In this document: positions 1 to 11,200 of the stretch, in pieces | How the letters are laid out: every line of letters begins with the position of its first letter | Position numbering within the stretch: position 1 is the stretch's first letter | Virus record (IMG/VR): IMGVR_UViG_3300027861_000016 | Span: 1-64,000 of that record | Direction: 5' to 3' (one strand) | DNA length: 64,000 nucleotides | DNA from: a virus | Translations under genes and position numbers: made by a program | Notes under the pieces: model-generated | Databases searched by the model: none | What the model was told of the DNA's origin: nothing | The model's input: only the letters and a program-made list of their open reading frames with translations

Positions 1-430
1 GGTATGATAGTAAATAATAATATCCTCCAACAGGTTCAGGTAATGGATAATTACTATTTATTTTCCATGATCTCCATGTGTGAATTTGTTCTACTTCTTC
101 TTCGTCTAAATATGTACGATTAGGTAAGCCCTCAGTAATAGGTTGATCTATATTTGATTCTGAAACCTTAATATAAGGTGAGTAGTTCATAACGCTACCT
201 AAATCATAAGATAACATAAACGGCAAATGGTGTGGCTCAAATGGTAATACTAGGTTTTGTTCTTGTGTTATTGTAGCGGTTATAGTATCGGGGGTTATTA
301 CATTCCTTTTACATCCCACCGCTATAAGGTTATTCACGTAGGTTAAAATAGAGGCATCCAAGTCAGGATTAACCTCTGTTACAGTTTCTACAATGTATTT
401 TTTATGAAGTGTTATTGTTATATCAGCCAT
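1..430 (-). CDS. Partial tail-fibre-region protein, C-terminus outside window
   Basis: An open frame starts with ATG at 430 (MADITITLHKKYIVETV) and runs without a stop off the left end of the window, giving at least 143 residues. I do not recognise the family. The visible part is acidic and rich in Ile, Thr and Tyr, with no membrane segment. It follows the adhesin-like 641-residue gene after a 4-nt gap on the same strand, so a tail-tip or adhesin accessory role is inferred from position only. Confidence 0.7.
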   Translation of the reverse strand, partial: MADITITLHKKYIVETVTEVNPDLDASILTYVNNLIAVGCKRNVITPDTITATITQEQNLVLPFEPHHLPFMLSYDLGSVMNYSPYIKVSESNIDQPITEGLPNRTYLDEEEVEQIHTWRSWKINSNYPLPEPVGGYYYLLSY

Positions 431-434
431 TTTA

Positions 435-2360
435 TTAATTGTTAGTTATTCTTGATTCAGTGTTGTTTTGTGTGCTATTTAGAGTCTTGTTAAACACTCT
501 AATATTTTTTTTATCATCTGTAGATTCCTCAACATATAGGTTATTTATTGTTGTCACTTCTGCAAAAGTCTTTACACCGTCCAACTCAGTACTTACCATC
601 CGTGGGGTTCGTTGTTGCTCTATTGTAGTTCCATCGTTTAACCATGATTCACCATCTTGTACTACCGCATTACTATCATTTAAAGCCGTCCCATCTGCAA
701 AGGTTGTACCATCTTCTAGTAGAGGAATATAGTTAGGTTTTAAGAATCCTTTTTGTGTTTCAAAATATTCGTCTTGGTTACCTACATTGTTTTGTGGAGT
801 TGGATTGGTTACTGTCAAATGATTACCATTCCCACTAATATCATATCGAGTTGTGCCTATTTCGCAAAGTGGATAAATACCAAAAACAGCACCAATACTA
901 GTTTTTAAAGTTAGTCCGTAAACCTTATCTAAATTAGCAATTGACAAGCTTCCTGAGTTAATCACAGGTGTATTACTTAAACCAAACACCTCAGCTGTAA
1001 AATCAGCTAAGATTCCTGCATTTGTTAATATTGCAGTTCCGTCACCCTCAAAGCATCTACCATTTGCATATAAAGTTTTGCTAGGTACATGCCCTATATT
1101 GTGTAAATCACCGCTTACTATATCTTTTAATTCTGGTAATGCTGTGTCGTCTCTTGATACTAACCAAGGTTCTAATACCTCTCCATTTTTTTTAGCATCA
1201 TATATGTAGTAGTAAGTCTCAAATCCCGTGTATCTTCCTAATCCCGCCACCATAGGAAAACTTATATTTGATGTAGATACTTCTATGCTAACTAAATGCT
1301 CTTGATTGTCTGACAGAATACCAGCCATAGTATTTCGGTTTGCAGAGGATACGTCTACCCCGTCAATAAGGATAATACCTGATTCCCCAGTACCAAAATT
1401 ACTACCTGCTGTATTACCCCATTGAAACACTCCCCAATAATTATCTCCAGACCCAACTGCTCCTAGGTGTAAAAGAACACCGTTCCTTGCACTTGTTTTT
1501 ATTTTAAATTCTATAACGTCGTTTACGTCTAAAATAAAAGTATAAATTTGATTAAACCCCTCAACATCTGCAAAACTATAAACTTCTTGTGTTCCCCAAT
1601 TACCGTCATTGGGTAAAGGGTTCATTATTGTCCCTATTGATTTATTGCCTGAGCTTGAATAGATAGTATCTCCTGAACCTTCGAATAGTTTGAAGTGGTG
1701 AGTAGGGGTTTGTGGTATTTTTTTGAAATTATAAATATCTACTAAACTCTGAGTGCCTATATTCTCCTCAAAGAACCTTAAATCAAATACTTCAAAGTCT
1801 TGACCATTAGACGAAAGCAATGTCATACCTTCTGTCGATGCTATTGGGTTACGATTCACATTTGTATGTCCTTGAACTACGCCATTTACACAAAAGTACC
1901 CATCTGTGGTGGGTGAAAAAGTACCTCCTAAATGTACCCACTCTCCGTTAGGGACTAGACCAAAAGGAGCAGAAATACCGTACCCTAATACAGTGTCGGG
2001 GTCATGCTGGTATCTGAAACTAATTGAACAACCTAACGTTTCGTCAACATTATTTGAGTAGATTGAAGCAGTAAATATACCACCACATGAGAAAATTAGA
2101 GGCCTATGATATACTATACTTACACGTTTTAACCAAAAGCTAAATGCATATCCATTACTTACATCCCACACAGCATTAGTACTAACATTTGAAGCACCAC
2201 CACAAACAAAGCTACCTCCACCAATAGCATCTCTATCAGTCCCGAGATTATTGCTTAGATGGTTTTCTTGATCTTCTTTAAGTCCAATTATATTACCGTC
2301 TACATCGGTTAAAACCTTATTGAGTACGGCTGAACTATCTGTTTTATTTCTCCTAGTCAT
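435..2360 (-). CDS. Probable tail fibre / adhesin with concanavalin-like folds
   Basis: This 641-residue protein has the look of a LamG/concanavalin-like jelly-roll adhesin. Around residues 70-190 there are alternating beta-strand motifs with the W-V-H-L-x-G-T-F element (near residue 141) followed by a G-Y-F-V-N-G strand, typical of LamG-type domains that bind carbohydrate. A second beta-rich segment follows around 250-400. The tail end carries short repeated G-T-x-x turns. No enzyme motif is visible. It sits at the distal end of the leftward structural operon beside other fibre-like genes, where crAss-like phages keep receptor-binding proteins. A role in recognising host capsule or surface glycan is inference. 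Confidence 0.6.
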   Translation of the reverse strand: MTRRNKTDSSAVLNKVLTDVDGNIIGLKEDQENHLSNNLGTDRDAIGGGSFVCGGASNVSTNAVWDVSNGYAFSFWLKRVSIVYHRPLIFSCGGIFTASIYSNNVDETLGCSISFRYQHDPDTVLGYGISAPFGLVPNGEWVHLGGTFSPTTDGYFCVNGVVQGHTNVNRNPIASTEGMTLLSSNGQDFEVFDLRFFEENIGTQSLVDIYNFKKIPQTPTHHFKLFEGSGDTIYSSSGNKSIGTIMNPLPNDGNWGTQEVYSFADVEGFNQIYTFILDVNDVIEFKIKTSARNGVLLHLGAVGSGDNYWGVFQWGNTAGSNFGTGESGIILIDGVDVSSANRNTMAGILSDNQEHLVSIEVSTSNISFPMVAGLGRYTGFETYYYIYDAKKNGEVLEPWLVSRDDTALPELKDIVSGDLHNIGHVPSKTLYANGRCFEGDGTAILTNAGILADFTAEVFGLSNTPVINSGSLSIANLDKVYGLTLKTSIGAVFGIYPLCEIGTTRYDISGNGNHLTVTNPTPQNNVGNQDEYFETQKGFLKPNYIPLLEDGTTFADGTALNDSNAVVQDGESWLNDGTTIEQQRTPRMVSTELDGVKTFAEVTTINNLYVEESTDDKKNIRVFNKTLNSTQNNTESRITNN

Positions 2361-2363
2361 ATC

Positions 2364-3437
2364 CTAAACTATTTGTGCGGATTTCGTTTCAATATAGATT
2401 ACACTACTACCGATATTTGACAATTCAATAATAGCAGTAGCACCAATAGCTAGTGAGTTTATTGGGTCACCGTCACCAAATATATAATCAACAGCTCCTG
2501 AATTATCGTTGAAAGTTATTGAACTAACTGTATTAGGGTTATCAATATTATTTAATATTACTCTTCGAGTTGTTTGTTTTGTTGCTGTGTCGATTGGTGG
2601 AGTAATTTGTATATCTATTGCTGTTTCAGTTGCAAAATTGATTTGAGTTGTCTGATTTAACTCCATATCTACAACCTCAGTAACCCCTGTTCTAGTTCGT
2701 TCAATTAATGTTGGTTTTTCTTCTCCACCACCACTAGTATCAATAGCTTTATATGTTCCATCATCTGCTAGATAGTTATTGCCACTTCCATTTGTAGCAA
2801 TTACTCCAACCTTTGTCTTTTCAGCATCAGTATAAGCATTTGTATCTGCGTTATTTTCGTATGCTGTCTTTGTTTCAGGATCAGTAGGATTTACTTCTGC
2901 GGCTTCTTCAATACCTATTAACTTAGTCTGTTCTGTTGCAGTAAAGTTTTTATTAACAGTACCACTAGACATATTATCTTGATTGAAAGAATCAGATGCT
3001 TTATTTGTAGGATCGTATACAGATTGTAACATATCACCAATAGAACTAGCTTCTGTATCTACCCATGTAGCACCGTTGTAATACCATACACTGCTTGTAT
3101 CATCTTGTATTACATAGTTACCATTTATAGGTGTTGGTACTGCTGAATCTCTTGCTGTTGCATCTGCAAATATACCTTTGAAATTATCTGTTAGATTACC
3201 TAGTTTTACTTTTTCAGCATCTAAAAAGGCATTAGTATCTAAATTATTCTCATATTGAGTTTTAATCTCTAAATCTGTTTGATTAACTTCAGATCCAGCT
3301 TCAATTCCTGTTAGTTTTGTGGTTGCTAAATCTAATTCATCAGCATTAGTATTAACTGTTGATTTTATCTCATTTATCTCAGTCGCATAAACTTTACCAC
3401 CTGTTATTTTATTTGGGTATGTTATTTGATTTGCCAT
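2364..3437 (-). CDS. Tail fibre protein with internal repeats
   Basis: This is a 357-residue fibre-type protein. Two copies of a roughly 40-residue repeat are visible at residues 40-80 and 170-210. Each has the order TKLxGIE-x-VNxTD-x-T-x-YENNxDTNAxxDAEK, a pattern frequent in phage tail fibres. Between them is the motif VWYYNGATWVD (117-127), also common in fibre proteins. The C-terminal third is beta-rich and may form the trimeric tip. It lies 3 nt upstream of the adhesin-like gene, which suggests translational coupling. The receptor cannot be read from the sequence. Confidence 0.65.
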   Translation of the reverse strand: MANQITYPNKITGGKVYATEINEIKSTVNTNADELDLATTKLTGIEAGSEVNQTDLEIKTQYENNLDTNAFLDAEKVKLGNLTDNFKGIFADATARDSAVPTPINGNYVIQDDTSSVWYYNGATWVDTEASSIGDMLQSVYDPTNKASDSFNQDNMSSGTVNKNFTATEQTKLIGIEEAAEVNPTDPETKTAYENNADTNAYTDAEKTKVGVIATNGSGNNYLADDGTYKAIDTSGGGEEKPTLIERTRTGVTEVVDMELNQTTQINFATETAIDIQITPPIDTATKQTTRRVILNNIDNPNTVSSITFNDNSGAVDYIFGDGDPINSLAIGATAIIELSNIGSSVIYIETKSAQIV

Positions 3438-3450
3438 TTGTTTATTTTAT

Positions 3451-4401
3451 TTAACTTAGTGTAAAAGGTAATGTGTAAGGGAAACCGCTTGAAGGGTTGG
3501 TGTAAGTCATCCAGTCATTTGATACCATATAATAACCATTTTTATCTACTAATAATACTCCTGTATTATCAGCTAAGGCATATTGAGGAAACATTCTACA
3601 ATATCTCTGTGTTTCTTCTAAACAGTCGCCAAATGGTGCATTTTCATTTGGATCATAAGTAACGATCTTATCAACCTTAATGGTGTATTCTTCTCCGCTT
3701 GTCAGTTCATAGAAAATTCTCACTCCGACTTGACTTAGATTGATTAATTCTGTGATTGTCCACTCTCCATAATGTTCTAGTGTGTAAGTAGTCTCACACA
3801 TATTATGCCCTGTTCCTGTTTCTCCAATACCAACATAAACAATCGGATCGCCCAACACGTCAAAGCCTAAATTATTCGGATCGGTGGGAACAAACTCACT
3901 ATTAATACCTATATTATAACCATCTATCAAATTATTAGGCTTTGTATTTAGTGACAATATACGTGTATTTGTAAATGTTCCTTCTATAGTTGCATCTAGT
4001 CCGTTAATTTTGTCATAACAAATAAGTCCTTTATTTTCAGCAAATACATAATAAGAACCATTACTAAGTTCTAAATAATAAGATTCACCTGCTGTATAAT
4101 TTATGTCATTACCATTAATTGTTGGAATAGCATCACCTAAATAACTAACTATAGTAATCCCTGTTAAATCAGCAAAACTCAAATAATTATCAGTTCCATT
4201 AAATTGAACACATGCAGACTCTAAAGGTATTGGTACAATAGGATCTGACAAGTCAGTTTGATAATATAAGCCACTATCTTCGTAAGTTTTACCGAACCAT
4301 TGCGATATGTTTGTTAAACAAGGTTCTGAACTAACACCATAATAGTAAGCATATTTCCTTAGGTTTTTGAATGGGATTCCTAATCCAATTCCCAAATCCA
4401 T
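3451..4401 (-). CDS. Virion surface protein of unknown fold
   Basis: This 316-residue protein is rich in Tyr, Asn and Thr and predicted mostly beta by eye, with no membrane segment beyond a short hydrophobic start (MDLGIGLGIPF). I do not recognise the family. It overlaps the start of nothing upstream but abuts the 98-residue gene at position 4401, sharing one base, so the two are likely co-translated. Its position between the giant ejection proteins and the fibres suggests a tail-tip or fibre-attachment component, which is inference. Confidence 0.55.
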   Translation of the reverse strand: MDLGIGLGIPFKNLRKYAYYYGVSSEPCLTNISQWFGKTYEDSGLYYQTDLSDPIVPIPLESACVQFNGTDNYLSFADLTGITIVSYLGDAIPTINGNDINYTAGESYYLELSNGSYYVFAENKGLICYDKINGLDATIEGTFTNTRILSLNTKPNNLIDGYNIGINSEFVPTDPNNLGFDVLGDPIVYVGIGETGTGHNMCETTYTLEHYGEWTITELINLSQVGVRIFYELTSGEEYTIKVDKIVTYDPNENAPFGDCLEETQRYCRMFPQYALADNTGVLLVDKNGYYMVSNDWMTYTNPSSGFPYTLPFTLS

Positions 4402-4697
4402 TATCGACCTATGTATATAGTTGTTGCACCAGTATGTCCTTCTGTATCTATAGCTACTACATTATAGTTATTCCATCCACCTAAGTAGACAGGAATAGTT
4501 ACCCAATTTGCTTGCGTACTTCTCAATTTTACTTTTATAGTGGCTCCTTCTGTAGCATCTACAGGTAAAGCTACTTTGAATGGTGATTCTCTTAAAGCTA
4601 CTCCATTAGCCAATGTAATAAGTTCAACATATTGACTTATCTCAAAGTTAACTTCACTTCCATTTTCACCTACTATTTTTACTTTATCTTTTCCCAT
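4401..4697 (-). CDS. Small beta-rich virion protein
   Basis: This 98-residue protein begins MGKDKVKIVGENG and has an alternating strand pattern suggesting one small beta-sandwich, ending in a T-T-I-Y-I-G-R strand. No known motif is seen. It is translated just after the 1183-residue gene (2-nt gap) and overlaps the next gene by one base. It could be a fibre adaptor or decoration protein; the evidence is positional. Confidence 0.55.
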   Translation of the reverse strand: MGKDKVKIVGENGSEVNFEISQYVELITLANGVALRESPFKVALPVDATEGATIKVKLRSTQANWVTIPVYLGGWNNYNVVAIDTEGHTGATTIYIGR

Positions 4698-4699
4698 AT

Positions 4700-7600
4700 C
4701 TATCGTGCGTTAGCTGCAAAATTATATTTATCTCTATAAGAATAGTCTACGAAGTTCTTATAGAAAGGATTCAATGTTTTGTTTAAATAAACCCATGATT
4801 TATATTCTCCTTTTCTTCTACCACTTCCAAATTGATGAAATTCAGCAGAAGTAGCATCATCTAACATACTATCAAGCATTAGTCCAGTAGTCTTCATTAT
4901 ATTCAAAGCTGCTGTAGGAGTCTCTAGAAATCTAACTGCTTCTCCGGATAAGACTGAAACAGGTGTAAAGAAGAACAATTCATTCCACATCCTTCTACTT
5001 AAATAAGCAGCAAAATATAAAGCTTCATTATCATCATCTTCATCTGCTAAGTCTGCTAATAGTTTAGCTGCAAATAAAGCTCCAAACATTATGCCTATTT
5101 CCATTATAGCTTTTCTAATATTTCCTCTCTCCGAGGTAGTTAAATTATTCCAATCCTTAGTCAATAATTCTGCGCCTAAATGTTCTTTATGTTTATATAG
5201 TTCAGACATAAATCTACCAAGAGTTACATATGTACCTTCTTTAAATGTTTTACTTGCTTCTGAATACCCTAATAGATGTGGATCAATTTCACTTTTATTT
5301 GTCCTCACTGTCTCAAACCCCTTCCATCTACTTTGAATACCTCTTTGAATAAATTTTCTAAGGAAGATACCTAATTTACCCCACCAATATCTTTGAATCA
5401 TTGATTTATTCTCTTGGGAGTAGTTACCTTGTAAATCAGCTACTTTATCTTGAATAATTCTAGAAACATTTGATATTAGGTTTTCAATATTATCTGTATT
5501 ACCTACATTATCAAAATAGAAACCTTTTTTATTTTCAAAGTTTCCTTTACTGTCTACAGTAAACACTTGATCTAATGTAGCTGCATCTTTTTCATCTTTG
5601 ACTATATTTCCTTCTATATCTATATAGTCTCCATCCGGACCCGGTTTGTTTTTAGCTTTATAGGAATCCATAATAGCATACATTAAAGTACCTTGGATGT
5701 AATGCTCGGCCATACCATTAACCATGTGTAGATTCTTAACTTGCCCTAATCTCTTAATCTGTGAATCTTGAGTAAAGTCATTTATAAATCCATCAAATCC
5801 AACTGAGTCTCCTATGAATAATTCCATAAGAATATTAGTTTTACTAGTTGGAGCTAGTTTACCTATGTCTTGCATATTAGCTAACATCTCTGTTGGACTA
5901 GTATATTTAACTTCCCCTTTATGTAGATTTTTTAGATCATACACATCTCCTTGAACTGATCCTAAGAAGTTCATAGTCTTACCTTGTAGTATATTGGCTG
6001 CTCCAGATCCCCAGTTTAAAATCAACATCTGATTAGCTGCAAATTCCATTGTCTTATTAGCAATCTTATCTACAGATAGTCCAAACATTTCACCTCCAGG
6101 AATAGAAGATAGTCCATATAATCTATCCTCAATAACAGAAGTTAGTAATTTATAAGAATTGGATTGTTTACCTCCTTCTTTTATTTGTTGTAATATTTCA
6201 GTCTCTTCTTCATCAGATATATTGAATGTTTTCTTCATTACCTGTTTCATCTTCTTATATGTTCCAGGAGAAGTAACATCGAACTTTCTAGATCCTACTA
6301 GTTCTTTAGTAAGTTCTAATGTATCTTTCAATTCATGTTTATGTTTAAAGTTTAATGATACATACCTATTAGTCACAGCCATTCCTGACAAATCAAATGA
6401 TTGATCTTCTATAGGAACATCAGCTCTAAAGGGAACACTTACACTTTTGAATTGTTGTCCAGATTGAGTACCTATTACTTTTACAATACCATCTTCCGTT
6501 ATAGTATCTAAATTTCCATAAGCATAATCATCTGCTTCTCTTTTAAGGCTATCTGTTTTACGTTTATAATATGATTTACCTGCTTCTTTTAAACTATCAG
6601 CTCTATTTATTAGTTCATTAGTTTTAGTCTTCATACCAGGAAGTTTCATTCCTAATTGTTTCCCACTCCCTTTAACCATCTTATCAGATGATTTATTGAA
6701 GTCTACTAATTTATTATAATAGTCGAATCTAGTAGTATCTTTTTCTAAATCTTTATATTGGCCACTTTCAGCATCTTTTCTAATATATCTATTAGGTCTT
6801 TCTTCTTTCTTAACCTTATCATAGTACATTTCATAAGTACTTTCCCATTCAGCTATATCTGTAGGATCTGTAGGTTTTGTGGTCTTAAATTTACTAAACC
6901 ATTTATTCTCTACTTCAGTTCTCTTAGCAAATAGTTCATTACCTTGTTTAGTTAATTCATCCAGTCTTTCTTTATTCTTTTCAGGATCTTGTTTTAGTTC
7001 TCTAATTTCAGCTACTATAATGTCAGTCTGATAATCTATTTCAGCTAATGCTGCTTTCATTTCAGATAATTCATTATAGTATTCAAACTTTAGTTTTCTA
7101 GTATAGAACCCTGTGTATTTACCTTCAGCATTCTTTTCTAGCATGTTCTTATAAAGCTCACGTTGATCTGTAATCTTTACTCCTTCAGTTCCTACTTTCT
7201 TACTAAATTCTTCAAAAGCATTAGATAATACAGCTCTATCTTTAATAAAATCTGTCCTAATCTTAGATGAAGCTCTGTCTAATAAACCTACTGCTGTTTG
7301 TATGATACTATCTTGCGTTACATTTCTAGGATCAACAATCCATGCAGAAATAGCAGATATATCTCCAGGAGATTCAGATAGTAAATTATAGATATAATCT
7401 CTTTCTTTAACTACTAATTGAGGTCTTTCAGCTATAAGTTGCTTCTCTACAGACGCATTCATTAATTTATCATAAGCTTTCCACTTTAAAGTAGATTTCT
7501 TTTTGTCATTGTCAGCTTTATATATTAGTTCTAAAGCTCTTCTTCTCATTCCAGTTTGTATTGTAGACTCTTGACCTAATACATCTGCTAGTTGACTTTT

Positions 7601-8251
7601 AGCTGCTGACTTATATGTGGAATTTAAACCATTAGATCTACTTTGAAGACTAGCTATTTGTCTAGAAACACTATTAGCTAGTTTCTTAGGTATATCATCT
7701 GTAGTATCTACATATTCTTTAATGGAATCTAATATATCAAAACCTTCTAATATTTCTAAACCTTGATTCAATTGAGTTAATGTAAATCCAGGAATATCTG
7801 TACCTAATTGCTTCTTAGATTCTTCTCTTTCTTTATTGATAGAATCTCTTTTCCTTTCTAAAGAAGATAGAATACCATTAGTATTATTTAAGAATATAGC
7901 TAAAGACTCAGATACATCAGCATTCTCAAAGTTCCTAATAGTAGTTTTTAAATCTGTAAGAATCTTCTTTAGTTCAGTAGTCTGTTTACCGGCTTTCTTC
8001 TTATTGTATATATTTAAAGTAGTATTCAAAGATAATTGGACTGACTTTCTCAAGTCAACCAATCTCTTAACACTTTGAGTAACTTCAGCAGTAATTGGGC
8101 TTTCAACCAATTCCATTCTTAAAGTTTCTATTTGATCCAAGGAAGGAATCTCCTCTTTATTTAATATAAAGAGTTTGATTGCTTCTGGTTCTCCTACTTC
8201 TTTCTCTAATTCTTTCCACTCTTTCGAGTTAGTATTTGGACATGAAATCAT
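4700..8251 (-). CDS. Giant virion protein, coiled-coil with C-terminal membrane segment
   Basis: This 1183-residue protein is the third and last of the giant proteins. It begins MISCPNTNSKEWKELEKEVG. Long charged helical stretches (about residues 60-180 and 380-560) look like coiled coil. Near residues 1050-1068 there is a hydrophobic segment (IGIMFGALFAAKLLADL), followed by an acidic patch and a second hydrophobic stretch. The start codon overlaps the stop of the RNA polymerase fusion gene at 8251. In crAss-like phages such proteins travel in the virion with the RNA polymerase subunits. A role as an injected cargo or channel protein is likely but is not shown by a motif. Confidence 0.65.
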   Translation of the reverse strand: MISCPNTNSKEWKELEKEVGEPEAIKLFILNKEEIPSLDQIETLRMELVESPITAEVTQSVKRLVDLRKSVQLSLNTTLNIYNKKKAGKQTTELKKILTDLKTTIRNFENADVSESLAIFLNNTNGILSSLERKRDSINKEREESKKQLGTDIPGFTLTQLNQGLEILEGFDILDSIKEYVDTTDDIPKKLANSVSRQIASLQSRSNGLNSTYKSAAKSQLADVLGQESTIQTGMRRRALELIYKADNDKKKSTLKWKAYDKLMNASVEKQLIAERPQLVVKERDYIYNLLSESPGDISAISAWIVDPRNVTQDSIIQTAVGLLDRASSKIRTDFIKDRAVLSNAFEEFSKKVGTEGVKITDQRELYKNMLEKNAEGKYTGFYTRKLKFEYYNELSEMKAALAEIDYQTDIIVAEIRELKQDPEKNKERLDELTKQGNELFAKRTEVENKWFSKFKTTKPTDPTDIAEWESTYEMYYDKVKKEERPNRYIRKDAESGQYKDLEKDTTRFDYYNKLVDFNKSSDKMVKGSGKQLGMKLPGMKTKTNELINRADSLKEAGKSYYKRKTDSLKREADDYAYGNLDTITEDGIVKVIGTQSGQQFKSVSVPFRADVPIEDQSFDLSGMAVTNRYVSLNFKHKHELKDTLELTKELVGSRKFDVTSPGTYKKMKQVMKKTFNISDEEETEILQQIKEGGKQSNSYKLLTSVIEDRLYGLSSIPGGEMFGLSVDKIANKTMEFAANQMLILNWGSGAANILQGKTMNFLGSVQGDVYDLKNLHKGEVKYTSPTEMLANMQDIGKLAPTSKTNILMELFIGDSVGFDGFINDFTQDSQIKRLGQVKNLHMVNGMAEHYIQGTLMYAIMDSYKAKNKPGPDGDYIDIEGNIVKDEKDAATLDQVFTVDSKGNFENKKGFYFDNVGNTDNIENLISNVSRIIQDKVADLQGNYSQENKSMIQRYWWGKLGIFLRKFIQRGIQSRWKGFETVRTNKSEIDPHLLGYSEASKTFKEGTYVTLGRFMSELYKHKEHLGAELLTKDWNNLTTSERGNIRKAIMEIGIMFGALFAAKLLADLADEDDDNEALYFAAYLSRRMWNELFFFTPVSVLSGEAVRFLETPTAALNIMKTTGLMLDSMLDDATSAEFHQFGSGRRKGEYKSWVYLNKTLNPFYKNFVDYSYRDKYNFAANAR

Positions 8252-11200
8252 TAACAGTGTGTATTAAGTATATGTTCTAACCAAGTCTTTCCAACTTGTT
8301 CATTTAAGTAAGTGGTTACATCTTCTAAAAGAATTTCTTTAGTATCAAAAGAACCAACTACCTCAGCAGGTAAGCCTATCTCTATTTCCTTACCGTTTAC
8401 TTTCTTAACATACGCTTTCAAACCTCCATTTGTTGTCTTACTGAAACCAAATTCTGCATCTATACCTTCATAAGAGAATGTATTACCTCCATCATAGATA
8501 GATTTAAAAGAATCATTAGGTGTAAATTTAACTCCTTGGGTTGGAATAGTCTCTACTATGTCTAAAGATGTAGGCGGTACATAAGCATCAGCTTCTTGTA
8601 CTTTATCATTTACTACCTTACCTCCTTTATTTACAATAGAGTTAGGAGAATATCTATAGTTATATTCTACCATATTATTTCCTTTTTCACTATAACCTAA
8701 TATTGGAATACGTTCATAAATAATACCAAATCCTTTACCATGCTTTTCAGAAGTATCTACTCCTTTAAATTGATATAAATAAGGAGTAACAACAGTACTA
8801 TTTTCATTTTCTCTAACTTTAGCTGAGATGAATTGTACATATTGAGCATCCTTTCCTTCTACAGAGTTAGCTTTATAATTAGTAGGAATATCCTTTTCCA
8901 TAATTATTCTTTCTAGATTCTGTCCAGGCTTACTTATTAATTTGTTCTTAACCTTACTAGATAAACTCTTAACTATCTTTCTCTCTAAAGGATTATGTTG
9001 AGCTAACTGCTTCATGAACTTATTATCTGGGCCAACTGATTCTTTCAATGATCCTATAGTTTCATTATAAGTATTTGTGAAATCAGTCTGTTCATTCTTA
9101 TCAAACCAAGACATAGGAATCAATTCAAAGAATGATGTTCTACTCTTCTTAAATCCTGAACTAAAGAATGAATAAGTAACTAAGTCAGTAGCTAATTCTT
9201 TTAAATCCGAATCATCTGCTTCTAATGCATGTAACCAAGCTCTAGTTAATAAATCATTAGCATCTACATCTGCTATTTTAGATGCATCAATCTTAATGAA
9301 GTTCATACCTTTACTCCTATCGAATGTGGTATATAAATCTTGTATGAATACATTATCTGTATATTTCTTCTTAGCCTCTTTCAATCTAGTAGGTAACTTC
9401 TCAAATAGATCCTTTCTCTTTGTATCAGAGATTTGAAATAAAGGAGTAGCTGAAGATATGTATCTATAATAGTCATTAGCTACTTTCTGATTAATATCAT
9501 CATTTACAAGATAATTAGGATCTTCACCAACTGATTGATAAACTCCTCTAAGAACTTCTCTGAAACCTTCAGTTTTATAAAGCATTTTATCTCCATAAAT
9601 GGCATTAGATAAATGTAATGTATTCTTTGTATAGGCTCCTGAACTAGTATTAGCAAATAATTTATCTAAGTTTTCAACATTACCTTCATCTACTAATTTT
9701 CTATGTAATTCTTCAACACCTAATTGTTCTATAAATGAACCATAAGCACCGTTAGTATCAGCTTTAGTTACCTTCATTGTATTAGATAATACTTTAGCTC
9801 CTTCCCTAGCACGTAGAAAGAAATTCAATATAGATAATTGTTCTGTATAGAAGTCATAGTCTCTAGGTCTAGTTAAAGCATTATCTAATTTAACCATAGA
9901 TAACTCATTAATTCCTACAGTATTATTAGCTGTTAAAGACATTGTATTCTTTAACTCACCTTCACTTGGATTAGGATCATTTAACATTTGTTGAGTCATA
10001 AACTCAATAGTATCAGTAATAGCTGTATTAGTAGTATTCTTCTCTTTAACATCTACAGTCTCTAATCCTATACTTAATACTGACCTCTTCTTAAACTCTG
10101 ATTTAGTTAATTTACTTTGACTCAAGTTATGATTTTGCACTAACCTTTTTATAATAGGTTGGGACATTATACTATTAACTTGCTTATATGATACTCCAGC
10201 TCTTAATAAATAAGCTACTGTATTAGCAGTATAAGCATTATTATTAATCATAGCAATGTAAGGATCTTTAGCATTATCCACATAAGCATTTAGATATGCT
10301 GATAGAACTTGATTAATCTTCTGTGTTCCATCTAAAGTATAGATTTGAGATAGATCTGTAACTGCTCCTAATCCTAAATCCTGTCTTACACCTAATTTAG
10401 ATTGTTGACCATATACATGATGTACTAAGTGATTAGACATTTGACCTGTACCAGTTTTACCTGCTGCATTCTGTCTTTTAACTTTAAACTGATGCATTGG
10501 ATCATAGAACTCAGCATCAGAAGTCTTTCTTAATTCAGAAGTAGCCTTCTTAACTTGTTCTTCATAAGGTAAATTCAAGAACTCTTTATGTTGTTCAGGT
10601 TTACCTTTCATAGTTGCTATATAAGAAGTAACATAAGCATCTTCTTTTAAATAGTCAGCATCTAAAGATGATACAGCTTCACTATGAGTAGCATCTGAAG
10701 TCATGATAGAATTATATAATTCTAGTAGTCTATTTTGAACTGCTTCTTTACTATTTTGTTCATAGATTGTTTGTTTAGAATAAGTGTCAAGACTATCAAC
10801 TTCGCCTGAGGCAATTACTTCTTTCTTCTTCTCTTCGAATATTGTAGACCATTTAAGTTTTGAAGTTCTAATCTCAATTATATCATTTAGTACTCTTTGG
10901 TATCTCTCATCCTCCGTAACATCCTTATTCATCTCAGTAAGATCGTTCAAGATTTTTATATTCTCTTGTACTATCTTCCAATCTTCTACATGATCCTCTT
11001 TAAGCATAGCATCTAATTCTTTACCATATTTTTTAGATGTATATTTATTAACATATTTATTATATCTTTTTTGTGTGCCTTTTTCAGAAGTATCATTATC
11101 AAATTGAGTCATCTCAACCTTACCTGTTTTCTTATTATATTTAAGATTAGGCATCATCACAAACATCTTATCAACATCAAAATCGGAACCAGTCTTAGCT